Assembly: GCA_963718405.1 (NCBI GenBank)
Contig: CAVQYZ010000001.1
Location: forward strand, 744,001-808,000
DNA from: Bog-756 sp963718405
GTDB lineage: Bacteria > Actinomycetota > Acidimicrobiia > Acidimicrobiales > RAAP-2
Length of the DNA: 64,000 bases
Direction: 5' to 3'
Below the pieces are notes generated by a model, which saw only the letters and a list, made by a program, of their open reading frames with translations, did no database searches and was not told the origin of the DNA. Below, one piece after another: positions 53,596 through 62,902 of this stretch. Positions within the stretch are counted from its first letter, which is position 1. The number at the start of each line of letters is the position of its first letter. The translations under genes and the position numbers were made by a program.

Positions 53596-53892
53596 GTGCC
53601 CGCAGAGACCCACATCGAAAAGGGTCCCCTCGACCGCCAACAGGTGCTCGATCTCATCCGCGACCTCCTCGCCGACATCCTGGAGATCGAGCCGTCGGCC
53701 ATCACCGAGTCGGCCTCGTTCGCCGAGGACCTGGATGCGGACTCCCTGGCCCTGATCGAGCTGGTGGAGGGCCTGGAGGAGGAGCTCGGCGAGCGATCGG
53801 TGGGCTTCCGCATCGACGACGAGGACCTGGAAGAGCTCCGGACGGTCCGTGACTCCGTCGACTACGTGTACGCCAAGCTCGGAGGGGCCTGA
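53596..53892 (+). CDS. acpP: acyl carrier protein
   Basis: 98 residues. Carries acyl chains on a phosphopantetheine attached to Ser in LDADSLALIEL; ITESASFAEDL is the usual preceding helix. Acidic throughout, with an N-terminal extension of about 10 residues. GTG 53596 is preceded by CAGGAG five bases upstream. It is followed after eight bases by rnc, the usual acpP-rnc order with the condensing enzymes missing between them. Confidence 0.93.
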   Translation: MPAETHIEKGPLDRQQVLDLIRDLLADILEIEPSAITESASFAEDLDADSLALIELVEGLEEELGERSVGFRIDDEDLEELRTVRDSVDYVYAKLGGA

Positions 53893-53900
53893 GGCGCCCG

Positions 53901-54639
53901 ATGGCGTCTGCCGCCGACCCGGTGCCGTCCGGGGGGGGAGTGGCCGGGGGGGAGCTGGCCGACCGGATCAGCTACCGGTTCAAGGATCCGGCCCTGCTGG
54001 AACAGGCCATGGCCCACCGCTCCTGGTGCGCTGAGCAGCCCGGACGTACACTCGAACGAGCGACTGGAGTTCCTGGGCGACGCGGTCTTGGGCCTGGTCG
54101 TGGCGGAGTACACCTACCGGTCCCACCCGGAGCTGTCCGATGGGCAGATGTCCAAGGTCCGAGCCTCGGTGGTGAACACCCGGGTCCTGGGCCAAGTGGG
54201 CCTGGACCTGGGGATAGACGAGAGTCTGTACCTGGGTCGGGGCGAGGATCTCTCGGGCGGGCGGCACAAGGAGTCGATCCTGGCCGACGCCACCGAGGCC
54301 GTCATCGGCGCCCTGTACCTCGACGGGGGGCTCGACGAGGCCCGCCGGCTCATCCTCTCCCTGCTGGAGGGCCGGATCGCCGTGGCTGTGGGCGAGCCCG
54401 GGGAGTCCGACCACAAGAGCCGCTTGCAAGAGTTAGCAGTTCGGCTCGGACGGGGCGTTCCCCACTACGAGATGGAGAGTTTCGGCCCTGATCACGCCCG
54501 TAGGTACCTGGCCACGGTGTACGTTGCTGGCCAGCGTCTCGGAACGGGGGAGGGACGCTCCAAAAAGGACGCCGAGCAAGTTGCCGCCCAGGCTGCGTGC
54601 GAATCGTTGGAAGTCGAGAGAGGCGGGGGGGATGCCTGA
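53901..54639 (+). CDS. rnc: ribonuclease III, frameshifted
   Basis: Double-strand-specific endoribonuclease for rRNA and mRNA processing. N-terminal frame: RISYRFKDPALLEQAMAHRSW, then an apparent extra C at about 54040. Beyond it the other frame gives PDVHSNERLEFLGDAVLG (the RNase III signature with catalytic Glu/Asp), ADATEAVIGALYLDGG (second acidic pair) and a C-terminal dsRNA-binding domain (SRLQELAVRLG...GEGRSKKDAEQVAAQAA). Corrected length is about 245 residues. Start ATG 53901 is eight bases after acpP. The mutM ATG overlaps its end by eight bases. Confidence 0.88.
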
Positions 54640-55474
54640 GCTTCCCGAAGTTGAGACGATTCGCCGCGACCTCCAGAGTGAGGTCGTGGGCCGGAAGATC
54701 AAGTCTGTCGAGGTGCGCAACGGTCGCACCGTCCGTCGTCATCCCAGCGCCAAGCACTTTCGCTCGCGCCTCGAGGGCCACACCATCAAGTCCATCGACC
54801 GGGCCGGCAAGTACCTGCTGCTCTCCCTGGACGACGGTGGGACCCTGGTGGTGCACCTGGGCATGAGCGGCCAGCTCCAGCGGGCCAAGAGCGCCAAGGA
54901 GGCCAAGGCCCCCCATACCCATGCCGTGATCACCTTCACCCAGGGTGGCCAGCTCCGCTTCGTGGACCCCCGCACCTTCGGTGAGATGTTCGTCTCCGCT
55001 CCTCCCGAAGACGGTGCCCCGCCCCTTCCCGAACTCGCCCACCTGGGCTTCGACCCCCTCGAGGACGTGATGAGCTGGGAGAAGTTCTGGGTGCTGCTCT
55101 CGTCGCACAAGAGCGGTCTCAAGGCTCTCCTCATGGACCAGGAGTTCGTGGCCGGCATCGGCAACATGTACGCCGACGAGATCCTCTTCGCCGCCGGGCT
55201 CCGCTACGACCGCCTGTCCAACTCGCTCTCCTCCCAGGAGGTGCGCCGTCTGTACCGGGCCATGGTCGAGACCCTGGCCGAGGCGGTCAAGCGACGGGGC
55301 TCCTCCCTGGCCGACGAGCAGTACCGGGACCTGTTCGGTGAGATCGGTGACTACCAGGACCAGCACCAGGCCTACGACCGGGAGGGTCAGGCCTGCCGAC
55401 GGTGCCGGGCCACCATCGTGAAGGTCAAGTCCGGCGGACGCTCCACCTATTTCTGTGATCACTGCCAGGTGTGA
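54632..55474 (+). CDS. mutM: formamidopyrimidine-DNA glycosylase MutM
   Basis: Base-excision enzyme for oxidised purines such as 8-oxoguanine. The 280-residue protein begins PELPEVETIRRDL with the catalytic N-terminal Pro and Glu. It contains VHLGMSGQL, GIGNMYADEILF (helix-two-turn-helix) and a C-terminal zinc finger (CRRC and CDHC). ATG 54632 overlaps the rnc stop, and GGCGGGGGG lies just upstream. The rnc-mutM-smc order is a standard actinobacterial arrangement. Confidence 0.96.
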   Translation: MPELPEVETIRRDLQSEVVGRKIKSVEVRNGRTVRRHPSAKHFRSRLEGHTIKSIDRAGKYLLLSLDDGGTLVVHLGMSGQLQRAKSAKEAKAPHTHAVITFTQGGQLRFVDPRTFGEMFVSAPPEDGAPPLPELAHLGFDPLEDVMSWEKFWVLLSSHKSGLKALLMDQEFVAGIGNMYADEILFAAGLRYDRLSNSLSSQEVRRLYRAMVETLAEAVKRRGSSLADEQYRDLFGEIGDYQDQHQAYDREGQACRRCRATIVKVKSGGRSTYFCDHCQV

Positions 55475-55526
55475 CCGGCATTACCCTTCCGACCAGGGAT
55501 TCCGGCGTAACCCCCCCGACGGCCGA

Positions 55527-55532
55527 TAGGGT
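55527..55532 (+). promoter_or_regulatory. -10 box of smc
   Basis: TAGGGT nine bases before GTG 55542. Confidence 0.4.
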
Positions 55533-55541
55533 GAGCGCGCG

Positions 55542-58500
55542 GTGTTCCTGAAGTCACTAACCCTCAAGGGATTCAAGTCCTTCGCCGACCCGGCAGTGCT
55601 CGAATTCGAGCCCGGGATCACCGTGGTGGTCGGTCCCAACGGCAGCGGAAAGTCCAACGTGGTGGACGCCGTGGCGTGGGTGCTCGGGGCCCAGGGTCCC
55701 CGGACCGTCCGCTCGGCGAAGATGGAGGACGTCATCTTCATGGGCACGGCCAAGCGGCCCGCCCTGGGCCGCGCCGAAGTGTCCCTGACCATCGACAACA
55801 GCTCCGGCCAGCTGGCCACGGAGCTGGCCGAGATCACCATCACCCGCACCCTGTTCCGTTCGGGCGACAGCGAGTACTCCATCAACGGGGCCCCCTGCCG
55901 GCTCCTCGATATTCAGGAGCTCCTGTCCGATACCGGGGTCGGTCGTCAGCAGCACGTGATCATCAGCCAGGGGCACCTGGACGCCATCTTGGAGGCCCGA
56001 CCCGAGGACCGTCGCTCGGTCATCGAGGAGGCTGCCGGGGTGCTCAAGTACCGCCGTCGCCGCGAGCGCTCTGAACGTCGCCTGGCCTCCACCGAGGAGA
56101 ACCTGGAACGCCTGTTCGACCTGGTCCGTGAAGTCAAACGCCAGATCCGGCCCTTGGAGCGCCAGGCCGCCGCAGCCCGGGCCTACACCGGCCTGGCTGA
56201 CGCTCTGCGGGAGCTGCGGCTGTATGTGGCCGGCGCCGAGCTCAAGGCTCTCGACTCCCGCCACCAGGACGGAGAGCGCACCCGCTCCGAGCTGCGGGAG
56301 AGCGAGGAGAAGATCGGGGGGTCGCTGACCCTGCTCGATGCCGACACCGAGCGGACGGCCGACGAGATGTCGGCCCAACGCGAGTCCGACCTGGCGTCGG
56401 CTCTCGGCCGGGCCGAGGGCATGGTGGAGCGGGCCCGGGGTCTGACCGGGGTGCTGCGGGAGCGGCAGCGGTCGCTGGCCCAGGCCCTCGATGCCGCCGC
56501 CGACGCCGATGTGGTCTCCACCCTCGAGGCCGAGGGGGCCCGGCTGGGCGAGGAGTTGGCCGCCACCGAGGTCGAGGCCGAGGCCATGGTGCCCGAGCAG
56601 GTGATGGTGGCGGAAGTGGAGTCCGAGGCCGCCGCCTCGTTGGAGGCCCATCTGGAGGCCTGGGGGGACGGAGCCGAGCTGCGCCGGGCGGACGAGGCCG
56701 TCACGGTGGCCACGGGGCAGTTGGGGGCCCTGGATCATGCCCTGGAGCGGGACCGGCGCTCGTTGGACCAGCTCTCCAGTCGCCTGGCGGCCACCGAGCG
56801 TCGGGTGGCGGTGATCGAGGGCGAGGACCACGAGCTCGGGGAGCGCCTGGCCGAACAGGAGCAGGCCCGTCACCGGCTCCAGGCCGCCGTGGCCGAGACC
56901 GAGGCGGCCCACGGGCGGGCCACCCAACGCCTGGAGGGGGCCGAGGAGGCGCTGCGCCAGGCTGAGCAGGAGCACCACCGTTCGGTGGCCCGGGCCGACG
57001 CCCTGGAGCGCTCCCTCGACGAGGCCCGGGGTGCCGCCGGCGCCGAGCTGTTGTCCGGGGTCGACGGCGTGGTCGGCATCCTGTTGGACCTGGTGGAGCT
57101 GGACGAGGGCTGGGAGGATGCCTTCGAGGCCGCCGCCGGGGCCTCGGTGGCCGCCGTGGTGGTCTCGGGCAACGCCCCGGCCCGCTCGGCCCTGGCCCGC
57201 CTGCGTGAGGGCGGGGCCACCGGAGCGGTGCTGGCCCTCACCGATCCGGTGTCGGGGTCGGGGACGGCCTCAGCCCTGCATCTTCCGGCGCCGCCGGGGA
57301 CCGAGTCCATCCGCCCCCATGTGCGCCCCCGCTCGGGGACCGGGCACCTCCCCGGCCTGGACGCCGCCCTCGACACCCTGCTGGCCGGGGCCCACTGCGC
57401 CGTAGGCGGATGGTCCGAGGCCATCGACCTGGCTCTGGCCCGCCCCGACCTGGTGGTGGTGACCAGGGATGGCGACCGTTTCTCGTCCACCGGGTGGCGG
57501 GTGCGGGCCGGGGGCGGCGTGGTCACCGCAGCCGTAGTCGACGAGGCCCGGGCCCGGGCCGAGGTGGCCGAGGTGGCTGCGGCCCAGGCCGCCGAGGAGC
57601 GCACCGCCGCCCGTGCTGCGGTGGAGTCGACCCGGGCCACCGCGGCCGAAGCCGTACGGGCCGACGACCGCAACGAGGTCGACCACACCACGGCCCGGAC
57701 CGCCCGCCAGCGGGTGGCCGAGGACCGGCTGGCCCTGGTGTCCGAGCTCGAGGAGACCCGGCGGGCCTGCGCCGAGATCGAGGACCGCATAGCCCGGGAT
57801 ACCGCCCGGGCCGTGGAGCTCCGCCAGGAACTGCCCCGTCTGGAGGAGGCCCGGGCCGCGGCGGGGGCCCAGGTGGCGGTGGCCCGGGAGGAACGCCGGC
57901 GGATCGACGAGCGGATCGCCGAAGCGGCCGCTCTCCGGGCCGAGTGGGAGGCCCGTTCGGCCGGCCTCATCGAGCGTCGCCGGGTCCTGACCGAGCGGCT
58001 GGTCGAGGTGGAGCGTCGACTGACGGGGCATGCCGACGAACGCCGTGAGGCCGCCGAGCGCCGGACCCGCCTGGAGGCCGACGCCACCGCGGTGGAACGG
58101 CTGCTGGTGGTGGTGGGATCGGCCCAGACCCAACTGGACTCGGCCCTGGCCGAACTGCGCGAGCGCCACCGTCGCCAGTTGGAGGCCGTCCGGGCCGGGG
58201 GCGCCCGCTTGGAGGAGCTGCGTCGTCAACGCTCGGCCAGCGAGCACGAGCTGGCTGCGGTGCGGGTGCGGCTCCAGAAGGTGGAGCTGGATCTGGTCGA
58301 GGCCTCCATCCGACGGGAGTCGGTCATCGAGCTCCTGCGCCACGATCTTTCCTGCGGTCCCGATGAGGCCCTGGCCGCGCCGGCCCCGGAGCTGCCCGAC
58401 GACACCGATCCCGTCACCCGGATCGAGCAGCTCGAAGCGGAGCTGGCCGCCCTGGGCCCGGTCAATCCCCTGGCCCTCGAAGAGCTCTCCGAGCTGGGGG

Positions 58501-59882
58501 AGCGCCATCAGTTCCTCGAGAGCCAGGTCGAAGACGTCCGGGCCGCCCGCCGCGAGCTCCACCACGTGATCCGGACCCTGGACGAGGAGATCATGCACGT
58601 GTTCGACTCGGCCTTCGCCGACGTCAACGAGCACTTCTCCACCCTGGTGACCTCGCTCTTCCCGGGGGGCACCGGCCGGCTCTCGCTCACCGAACCGGAG
58701 AACCTGTTGGATACCGGGGTCGAGATCGAGGTCCGGCCGGCCGGCCGCAACGTCCGGCGCCTGTCCCTGCTCTCGGGGGGCGAGCGCTCGCTGGTGGCCA
58801 TGGCCTTCCTCTTCGCCGTGTTCCGCAGCCGGCCGTCACCCTTCTACCTGATGGACGAGGTGGAGGCGGCCCTCGACGACGTCAACCTCCAGCGCTTCCT
58901 GGGTCTGGTCCACGAGTTCCGCGAAGGCGCCCAGCTGATCATCGTGAGCCACCAGAAGCGCACCATGGAGGCCGCTGACGCCCTGTACGGGGTGACCATG
59001 GCCCCTGGTGGCTCGTCCAAGGTGGTCAGCCAGAAGGTGCCCCGGCAGCGGGAGGACGGGCTGGACTGGTCCGACCAGGGTTCCGGGTCGGGGGCGTCGG
59101 CAGTGTTGCCGCCGTCGCCGTCGCCGTCTGGGGCGGGCTCGCCATCGGCGGCTGTCGAAGACGATTCGTCGGCGTCGGATGGTTCGTTGTCGCTCACAGA
59201 CGGCTCGTCGGCCCCGGCGCCCGAGGTTGCCTCGTCGGCCGCGACGCCTGCGGCCATTCCCGAGGTGCCGGTCGACCCGGTCGAGGACCCCTGGAACGAC
59301 GACCCCTGGGGCGAGGATTCGTCGGCCGTGTTCGATGAGATCGAGGGTGAAGCTCCGAGCTCGTCGGATGAGTCGGATGAGTCGGATGCGTCGGATGAGT
59401 CGGACCGGGCGGACTCGCCGGATGGGGCGGACGCCTCCGCAGCCGACCGCGACTGGGCCGACTTCACCGACCCCGTCGAGGACGACGTGTTGGAAGGCAT
59501 TGTCGACTACACCAGGGACGGGGCTGGGGAGGATCAAAGTGTCGACCCCACGCCAGTCGACCGCATCGAAGTCGACCGCATCGAAGTCGACCGCATCGAA
59601 GTCGACCGCATCGAAGTCGACGGCATCGAAGTCGACGGCATAGAGGTCGATGGCATAGAGGTCGATGGCAAAGAAGAGGCCGAGGATGGCTCGGTGGATG
59701 GCGGCATCGACCAAGCCCAGGATGTCGACCAAGGAGCGGATGACTCCGTCGAGGACGACGATGAGGACCCAGTCGACGGTCGGATCGGTGGAACGACTCG
59801 GGACCTCGGGGGCGGGCGACACCCCGGGATGTGGGTCGAGGACCGCGTTGAGGCCGAGCCGGTCGGGGGCGCCGACGCGTGA
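55542..59882 (+). CDS. smc: chromosome segregation protein SMC with long acidic C-terminal tail
   Basis: Condensin ATPase that loads on and organises the chromosome with ScpA/ScpB. Walker A GPNGSGKS at 31-38, long coiled coil, hinge about 505-660, second coil, ABC signature LSGGERSL at about 1074-1083, and Walker B/D-loop LMDEVEAALDD near 1102. The conserved part ends around 1165. The remaining about 280 residues are unusual: Ser/Asp/Glu/Pro-rich, with eight tandem five-residue units VD(R/G)IE at 1339-1378. The tail is in frame without a break. Its end overlaps the ftsY start by four bases (GTGA). Confidence 0.95.
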   Translation: MFLKSLTLKGFKSFADPAVLEFEPGITVVVGPNGSGKSNVVDAVAWVLGAQGPRTVRSAKMEDVIFMGTAKRPALGRAEVSLTIDNSSGQLATELAEITITRTLFRSGDSEYSINGAPCRLLDIQELLSDTGVGRQQHVIISQGHLDAILEARPEDRRSVIEEAAGVLKYRRRRERSERRLASTEENLERLFDLVREVKRQIRPLERQAAAARAYTGLADALRELRLYVAGAELKALDSRHQDGERTRSELRESEEKIGGSLTLLDADTERTADEMSAQRESDLASALGRAEGMVERARGLTGVLRERQRSLAQALDAAADADVVSTLEAEGARLGEELAATEVEAEAMVPEQVMVAEVESEAAASLEAHLEAWGDGAELRRADEAVTVATGQLGALDHALERDRRSLDQLSSRLAATERRVAVIEGEDHELGERLAEQEQARHRLQAAVAETEAAHGRATQRLEGAEEALRQAEQEHHRSVARADALERSLDEARGAAGAELLSGVDGVVGILLDLVELDEGWEDAFEAAAGASVAAVVVSGNAPARSALARLREGGATGAVLALTDPVSGSGTASALHLPAPPGTESIRPHVRPRSGTGHLPGLDAALDTLLAGAHCAVGGWSEAIDLALARPDLVVVTRDGDRFSSTGWRVRAGGGVVTAAVVDEARARAEVAEVAAAQAAEERTAARAAVESTRATAAEAVRADDRNEVDHTTARTARQRVAEDRLALVSELEETRRACAEIEDRIARDTARAVELRQELPRLEEARAAAGAQVAVAREERRRIDERIAEAAALRAEWEARSAGLIERRRVLTERLVEVERRLTGHADERREAAERRTRLEADATAVERLLVVVGSAQTQLDSALAELRERHRRQLEAVRAGGARLEELRRQRSASEHELAAVRVRLQKVELDLVEASIRRESVIELLRHDLSCGPDEALAAPAPELPDDTDPVTRIEQLEAELAALGPVNPLALEELSELGERHQFLESQVEDVRAARRELHHVIRTLDEEIMHVFDSAFADVNEHFSTLVTSLFPGGTGRLSLTEPENLLDTGVEIEVRPAGRNVRRLSLLSGGERSLVAMAFLFAVFRSRPSPFYLMDEVEAALDDVNLQRFLGLVHEFREGAQLIIVSHQKRTMEAADALYGVTMAPGGSSKVVSQKVPRQREDGLDWSDQGSGSGASAVLPPSPSPSGAGSPSAAVEDDSSASDGSLSLTDGSSAPAPEVASSAATPAAIPEVPVDPVEDPWNDDPWGEDSSAVFDEIEGEAPSSSDESDESDASDESDRADSPDGADASAADRDWADFTDPVEDDVLEGIVDYTRDGAGEDQSVDPTPVDRIEVDRIEVDRIEVDRIEVDGIEVDGIEVDGIEVDGKEEAEDGSVDGGIDQAQDVDQGADDSVEDDDEDPVDGRIGGTTRDLGGGRHPGMWVEDRVEAEPVGGADA
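59556..59675 (+). repeat. eight 15-bp tandem repeats in the smc tail
   Basis: Units of the form GTCGACCGCATCGAA, four coding VDRIE and four VDGIE/VDGKE. They form a gradient: the first four are identical, and the last ones drift to GTCGATGGCATAGAG. The 15-bp period keeps the frame. Confidence 0.92.
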
Positions 59883-61198
59883 TCGATCCCACGGGGCTCG
59901 ATGCCGTCTCTGATGTGTTGGTCGGTGTCTTCGTGGCCATCCCGGTCCTGGTCGTGGCCGGTGGCGTGGCGGTCGGCCTCCGGGTGCGCGGCCGGGGCAC
60001 CAAGGGTCGGGTGCCACCCGGCGAGGTGGCCAGTGATGCCGCCACCGACATCGAGCTGGAGCGGAGCACCCGAGCCGCCCGCCGGGCCCAGCCCACAGAG
60101 ATCAGGCCGGACGCCGGCCCGGTCACTCCGGAGGCCGAGGCACCCGAAGCCCCTGCACCTGCTGACGTAGTAACGGTCGCCGAGCCGGTGGCGCCGGAGC
60201 CGGTTGCCGCCGAGCCGGTCGCCGAGCCGCCCACCTACCGGAGTCGGCTGGGCAAGGCCCGCGGCCTCCTGTCGGGCTACCTGGGCACGGTCCGTTCCAA
60301 GGGAAAGATCGACGCCGGCACCTGGGATGATCTCGAGGAGGCCCTGATCCGGGCTGATGTCGGGGTGGGAGCCACCGACGCCTTGTTGGACGGGTTGCGG
60401 ACGAGGGTCAAAGGCGGTGAGATCGCCGGCCCCGATGCGTTGGTCGACGCCCTCAAGGCCGAGTTGGTGGCCATGCTGACGACCGGGGATGCGTCGTTGG
60501 CCCTGCCCGGCACCTCACCTGGTGCCGGAGAGGACGGTCCCTCCGCTGGCGGGAACGAGTCGGCCGAGGGCGAGGACAGTGAGGACAGCCGACCGGTGGA
60601 CGTGTGGCTGTTCGTCGGGGTCAACGGCGTGGGCAAGACCACCACGGTGGGCAAGGTGGCCAACCGCTTGTCCCGGTCGGGGACCAAGGTGCTGCTGGCC
60701 GCCGGGGACACCTTCCGGGCCGCAGCCGGCGAGCAACTCACCATGTGGGCCTCCCGGGCCGACGCCGACATCGTTCGGGGCTCTGAGGGCGGTGATCCGA
60801 GCTCAGTGGTGTTCGACGCTGTGCAGCGGGCGGCCTCCCGGGGACATGCCGTGGTGTTGGCCGACACCGCCGGCCGCCTCCACAACAAGGTCAACCTCAT
60901 CGAGGAGTTGAAGAAGATCCGACGGGTGGCCGACCGGCCGCCGGGCAAGGTGGTCGAAGTGCTGTTGGTGCTGGACGCCACCACCGGCCAGAACGGCCTG
61001 GCTCAGGCCAAGGTGTTCCTCGACGCCGTGGACGTGTCGGGCGTGGTGCTGACCAAGCTCGACGGCACGGCCAAGGGCGGGATCGTGGTGGCCATCCAGC
61101 GCGAGCTCGGGCTCCCTGTCAAGTTGGTGGGCCTGGGCGAGGGCGTCGAGGACCTCATCGACTTCGACGCCGCGGCCTTCGTCGATGCCCTGTTCTGA
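59879..61198 (+). CDS. ftsY: signal recognition particle receptor FtsY
   Basis: GTPase docking SRP-ribosome complexes to the Sec translocon. It has an N-terminal hydrophobic segment (about 11-35, VLVGVFVAIPVLVVAGG), then an Ala/Pro/Glu linker, N-domain helices from about 115, the G1 loop GVNGVGKT at 247-254, GDTFRAAAGEQL, DTAGRLHNK, TKLDGTAKGG and GLGEGVEDL. Between the N-domain and G1 there is a low-complexity insert of about 35 residues (Gly/Glu/Ser-rich) that is absent in most FtsY. GTG 59879 overlaps the smc stop. 439 residues. Confidence 0.96.
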   Translation: MIDPTGLDAVSDVLVGVFVAIPVLVVAGGVAVGLRVRGRGTKGRVPPGEVASDAATDIELERSTRAARRAQPTEIRPDAGPVTPEAEAPEAPAPADVVTVAEPVAPEPVAAEPVAEPPTYRSRLGKARGLLSGYLGTVRSKGKIDAGTWDDLEEALIRADVGVGATDALLDGLRTRVKGGEIAGPDALVDALKAELVAMLTTGDASLALPGTSPGAGEDGPSAGGNESAEGEDSEDSRPVDVWLFVGVNGVGKTTTVGKVANRLSRSGTKVLLAAGDTFRAAAGEQLTMWASRADADIVRGSEGGDPSSVVFDAVQRAASRGHAVVLADTAGRLHNKVNLIEELKKIRRVADRPPGKVVEVLLVLDATTGQNGLAQAKVFLDAVDVSGVVLTKLDGTAKGGIVVAIQRELGLPVKLVGLGEGVEDLIDFDAAAFVDALF

Positions 61199-61282
61199 CT
61201 GTCGCCTGCAGGCGGGAGGGCGTGGGCGCACGGAGCAGATCCCAAGGCGATGGAACGAACCACGACCATGACCACCGTCCTA

Positions 61283-61288
61283 TAGCCT
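61283..61288 (+). promoter_or_regulatory. -10 box of ffh
   Basis: TAGCCT nine bases before ATG 61298, in the 99-bp gap after ftsY. Confidence 0.4.
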
Positions 61289-61297
61289 GAAGCACTC

Positions 61298-62902
61298 ATG
61301 TTCGAGAGCCTGACCGACCGATTCGAGGGGATATTCACCAGGCTCCGTGGCCGCGGACGCCTGAGCGAGGCCGATGTCGACGAGGTCCTCCGCGAGATCC
61401 GGACGGCCCTGCTCGAGGCCGACGTCGAGATCGGGGTGGTGCGGGGATTCACCGACGCCGTCCGGGCCCGGACCGTAGGCCTGGAGCTGGTCCAGAACCT
61501 CAGCCCGGGCCAGCAGGTCATCAAGATCGTCAACGAGGAACTGGTGGGGATCCTCGGGGGCGAGACCCTCAGGATCACCTATGCCGGGCGGCCTCCGACC
61601 GTCATTCTGCTGGCCGGTCTGCAGGGCGCCGGTAAGACCACCGCCGCGGCCAAGCTGGCCCGCTGGTTCAAGCAGCAGGGGAGGAACCCGCTCCTGGTGG
61701 GAGCGGACCTCCAGCGGCCCGCCGCCGTCGAACAGCTTCGGGTCCTCGGCCAGCAGGCCGGCATCACCGTCTTCAGCGAGCCCACCGACCCGGTGGCGGT
61801 GGCCACGGCCGGGCTGGAGGAAGCCAGGCGGCTGGGACGGGACGTCCTCATCGTCGACACCGCCGGACGACTGGCCATCGATGAGTCGCTGATGGACGAG
61901 ATCCGCCACATCGCCGGTGCGGTCGATCCGCACTACACGTTCCTCGTCATCGACGCCATGACCGGCCAGGACGCCGTGGCCACGGCGGCAGCCTTCCATG
62001 AGGCCCTGACCCTCGACGGGGTCATCCTCACCAAGTTGGACGGTGATGCCCGCGGTGGCGCCGCCCTCTCGGTGAAGGAGGTGGTGGGCAAGCCCATCGC
62101 CTTCGCCTCCACCGGAGAGAAGCTCGACGACTTCGACCAGTTCCACCCGGACCGGATGGCCGACCGCATCCTGGGCATGGGCGACGTCCTCAGCCTCATC
62201 GAGCAGGCCGAGCGCTCCATGGACAAGGACGTGGCCACCAAGGGTGCCGCGGCCATGCTCGAGGGCCGATTCACCCTGGAGGACTTCCTCGAGCAGCTCC
62301 AGCAGGTCAAAAAGATGGGCTCGGTCTCGGGCATGCTCTCCCTGCTGCCCGGGATGCCCAAAGACCTGCGTCAGGCGTCGTCAGCGATCGACGACCGCCA
62401 GATCGGCCAGATCGAGGCCATCATCCGATCGATGACCCCAACCGAGCGGACCGAGCCGGCCATCATCGACGGAGCCCGCCGGCTGCGCATCGCCAACGGC
62501 AGTGGCACCACCACCTCCGACGTCAACGCTCTCCTCAAGCAGTTCAAGGAGATGCAGAAGATGATGAAGGGATTGGGCAAGGGCGGCATGGCCGGGGCCA
62601 TGGGTGGCCTGGGCGGCCTGCTGGGTCGTGGAGGCCCGAAGATCTCGCCCAAGGCCATGGCCCAGATGGCCGAGATGGGCTCCGATGCCGACCTGGCGGC
62701 CCTCTCTGCCATGGGCGGCGACCCCGGGGCCCTGGGGGCCGGAGGGGCGCCCGGATCGTGGCCCGGGCTCGGTAGCGGGGCACCGGGTGTGGGCGGGGTG
62801 GCCTCAGGCGGCGCGGGGGGTGCCTCCCGGGGCTCAACCAAGTCCAAGAAGGGCGGAAAGAAGGGCAAGGGCGGAGGGAGAGTCACCCCGAAGGCCCGCT
62901 GA
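61298..62902 (+). CDS. ffh: signal recognition particle protein Ffh
   Basis: GTPase that recognises signal peptides as they leave the ribosome and meets FtsY at the membrane. N-domain FESLTDRFEGIFTRLRG, G1 GLQGAGKT at residue 107, GADLQRPAA, DTAGRLAID, TKLDGDARGG, then the Met-rich M-domain (about 330-450). The C-terminal 65 residues are a Gly/Ala-rich tail ending in a Lys-rich patch (KSKKGGKKGKGGG). 534 residues, slightly long owing to that tail. The SRP RNA gene was not found in the window. Confidence 0.97.
   Translation: MFESLTDRFEGIFTRLRGRGRLSEADVDEVLREIRTALLEADVEIGVVRGFTDAVRARTVGLELVQNLSPGQQVIKIVNEELVGILGGETLRITYAGRPPTVILLAGLQGAGKTTAAAKLARWFKQQGRNPLLVGADLQRPAAVEQLRVLGQQAGITVFSEPTDPVAVATAGLEEARRLGRDVLIVDTAGRLAIDESLMDEIRHIAGAVDPHYTFLVIDAMTGQDAVATAAAFHEALTLDGVILTKLDGDARGGAALSVKEVVGKPIAFASTGEKLDDFDQFHPDRMADRILGMGDVLSLIEQAERSMDKDVATKGAAAMLEGRFTLEDFLEQLQQVKKMGSVSGMLSLLPGMPKDLRQASSAIDDRQIGQIEAIIRSMTPTERTEPAIIDGARRLRIANGSGTTTSDVNALLKQFKEMQKMMKGLGKGGMAGAMGGLGGLLGRGGPKISPKAMAQMAEMGSDADLAALSAMGGDPGALGAGGAPGSWPGLGSGAPGVGGVASGGAGGASRGSTKSKKGGKKGKGGGRVTPKAR

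Noticed and set aside
53215..53813. Antisense open frames across the ATP-grasp/acpP intergenic region
   Set aside because: They overlap the start regions of both genes, have no family features and read as GC-rich frame shadows.
59556..59675. CRISPR-like appearance of the 15-bp repeats
   Set aside because: Units are directly adjacent, in frame with smc, and have no spacers.
61203..61214. Perfect palindrome CGCCTGCAGGCG after ftsY
   Set aside because: Too short to form a stable hairpin loop, and short GC palindromes are expected by chance here.
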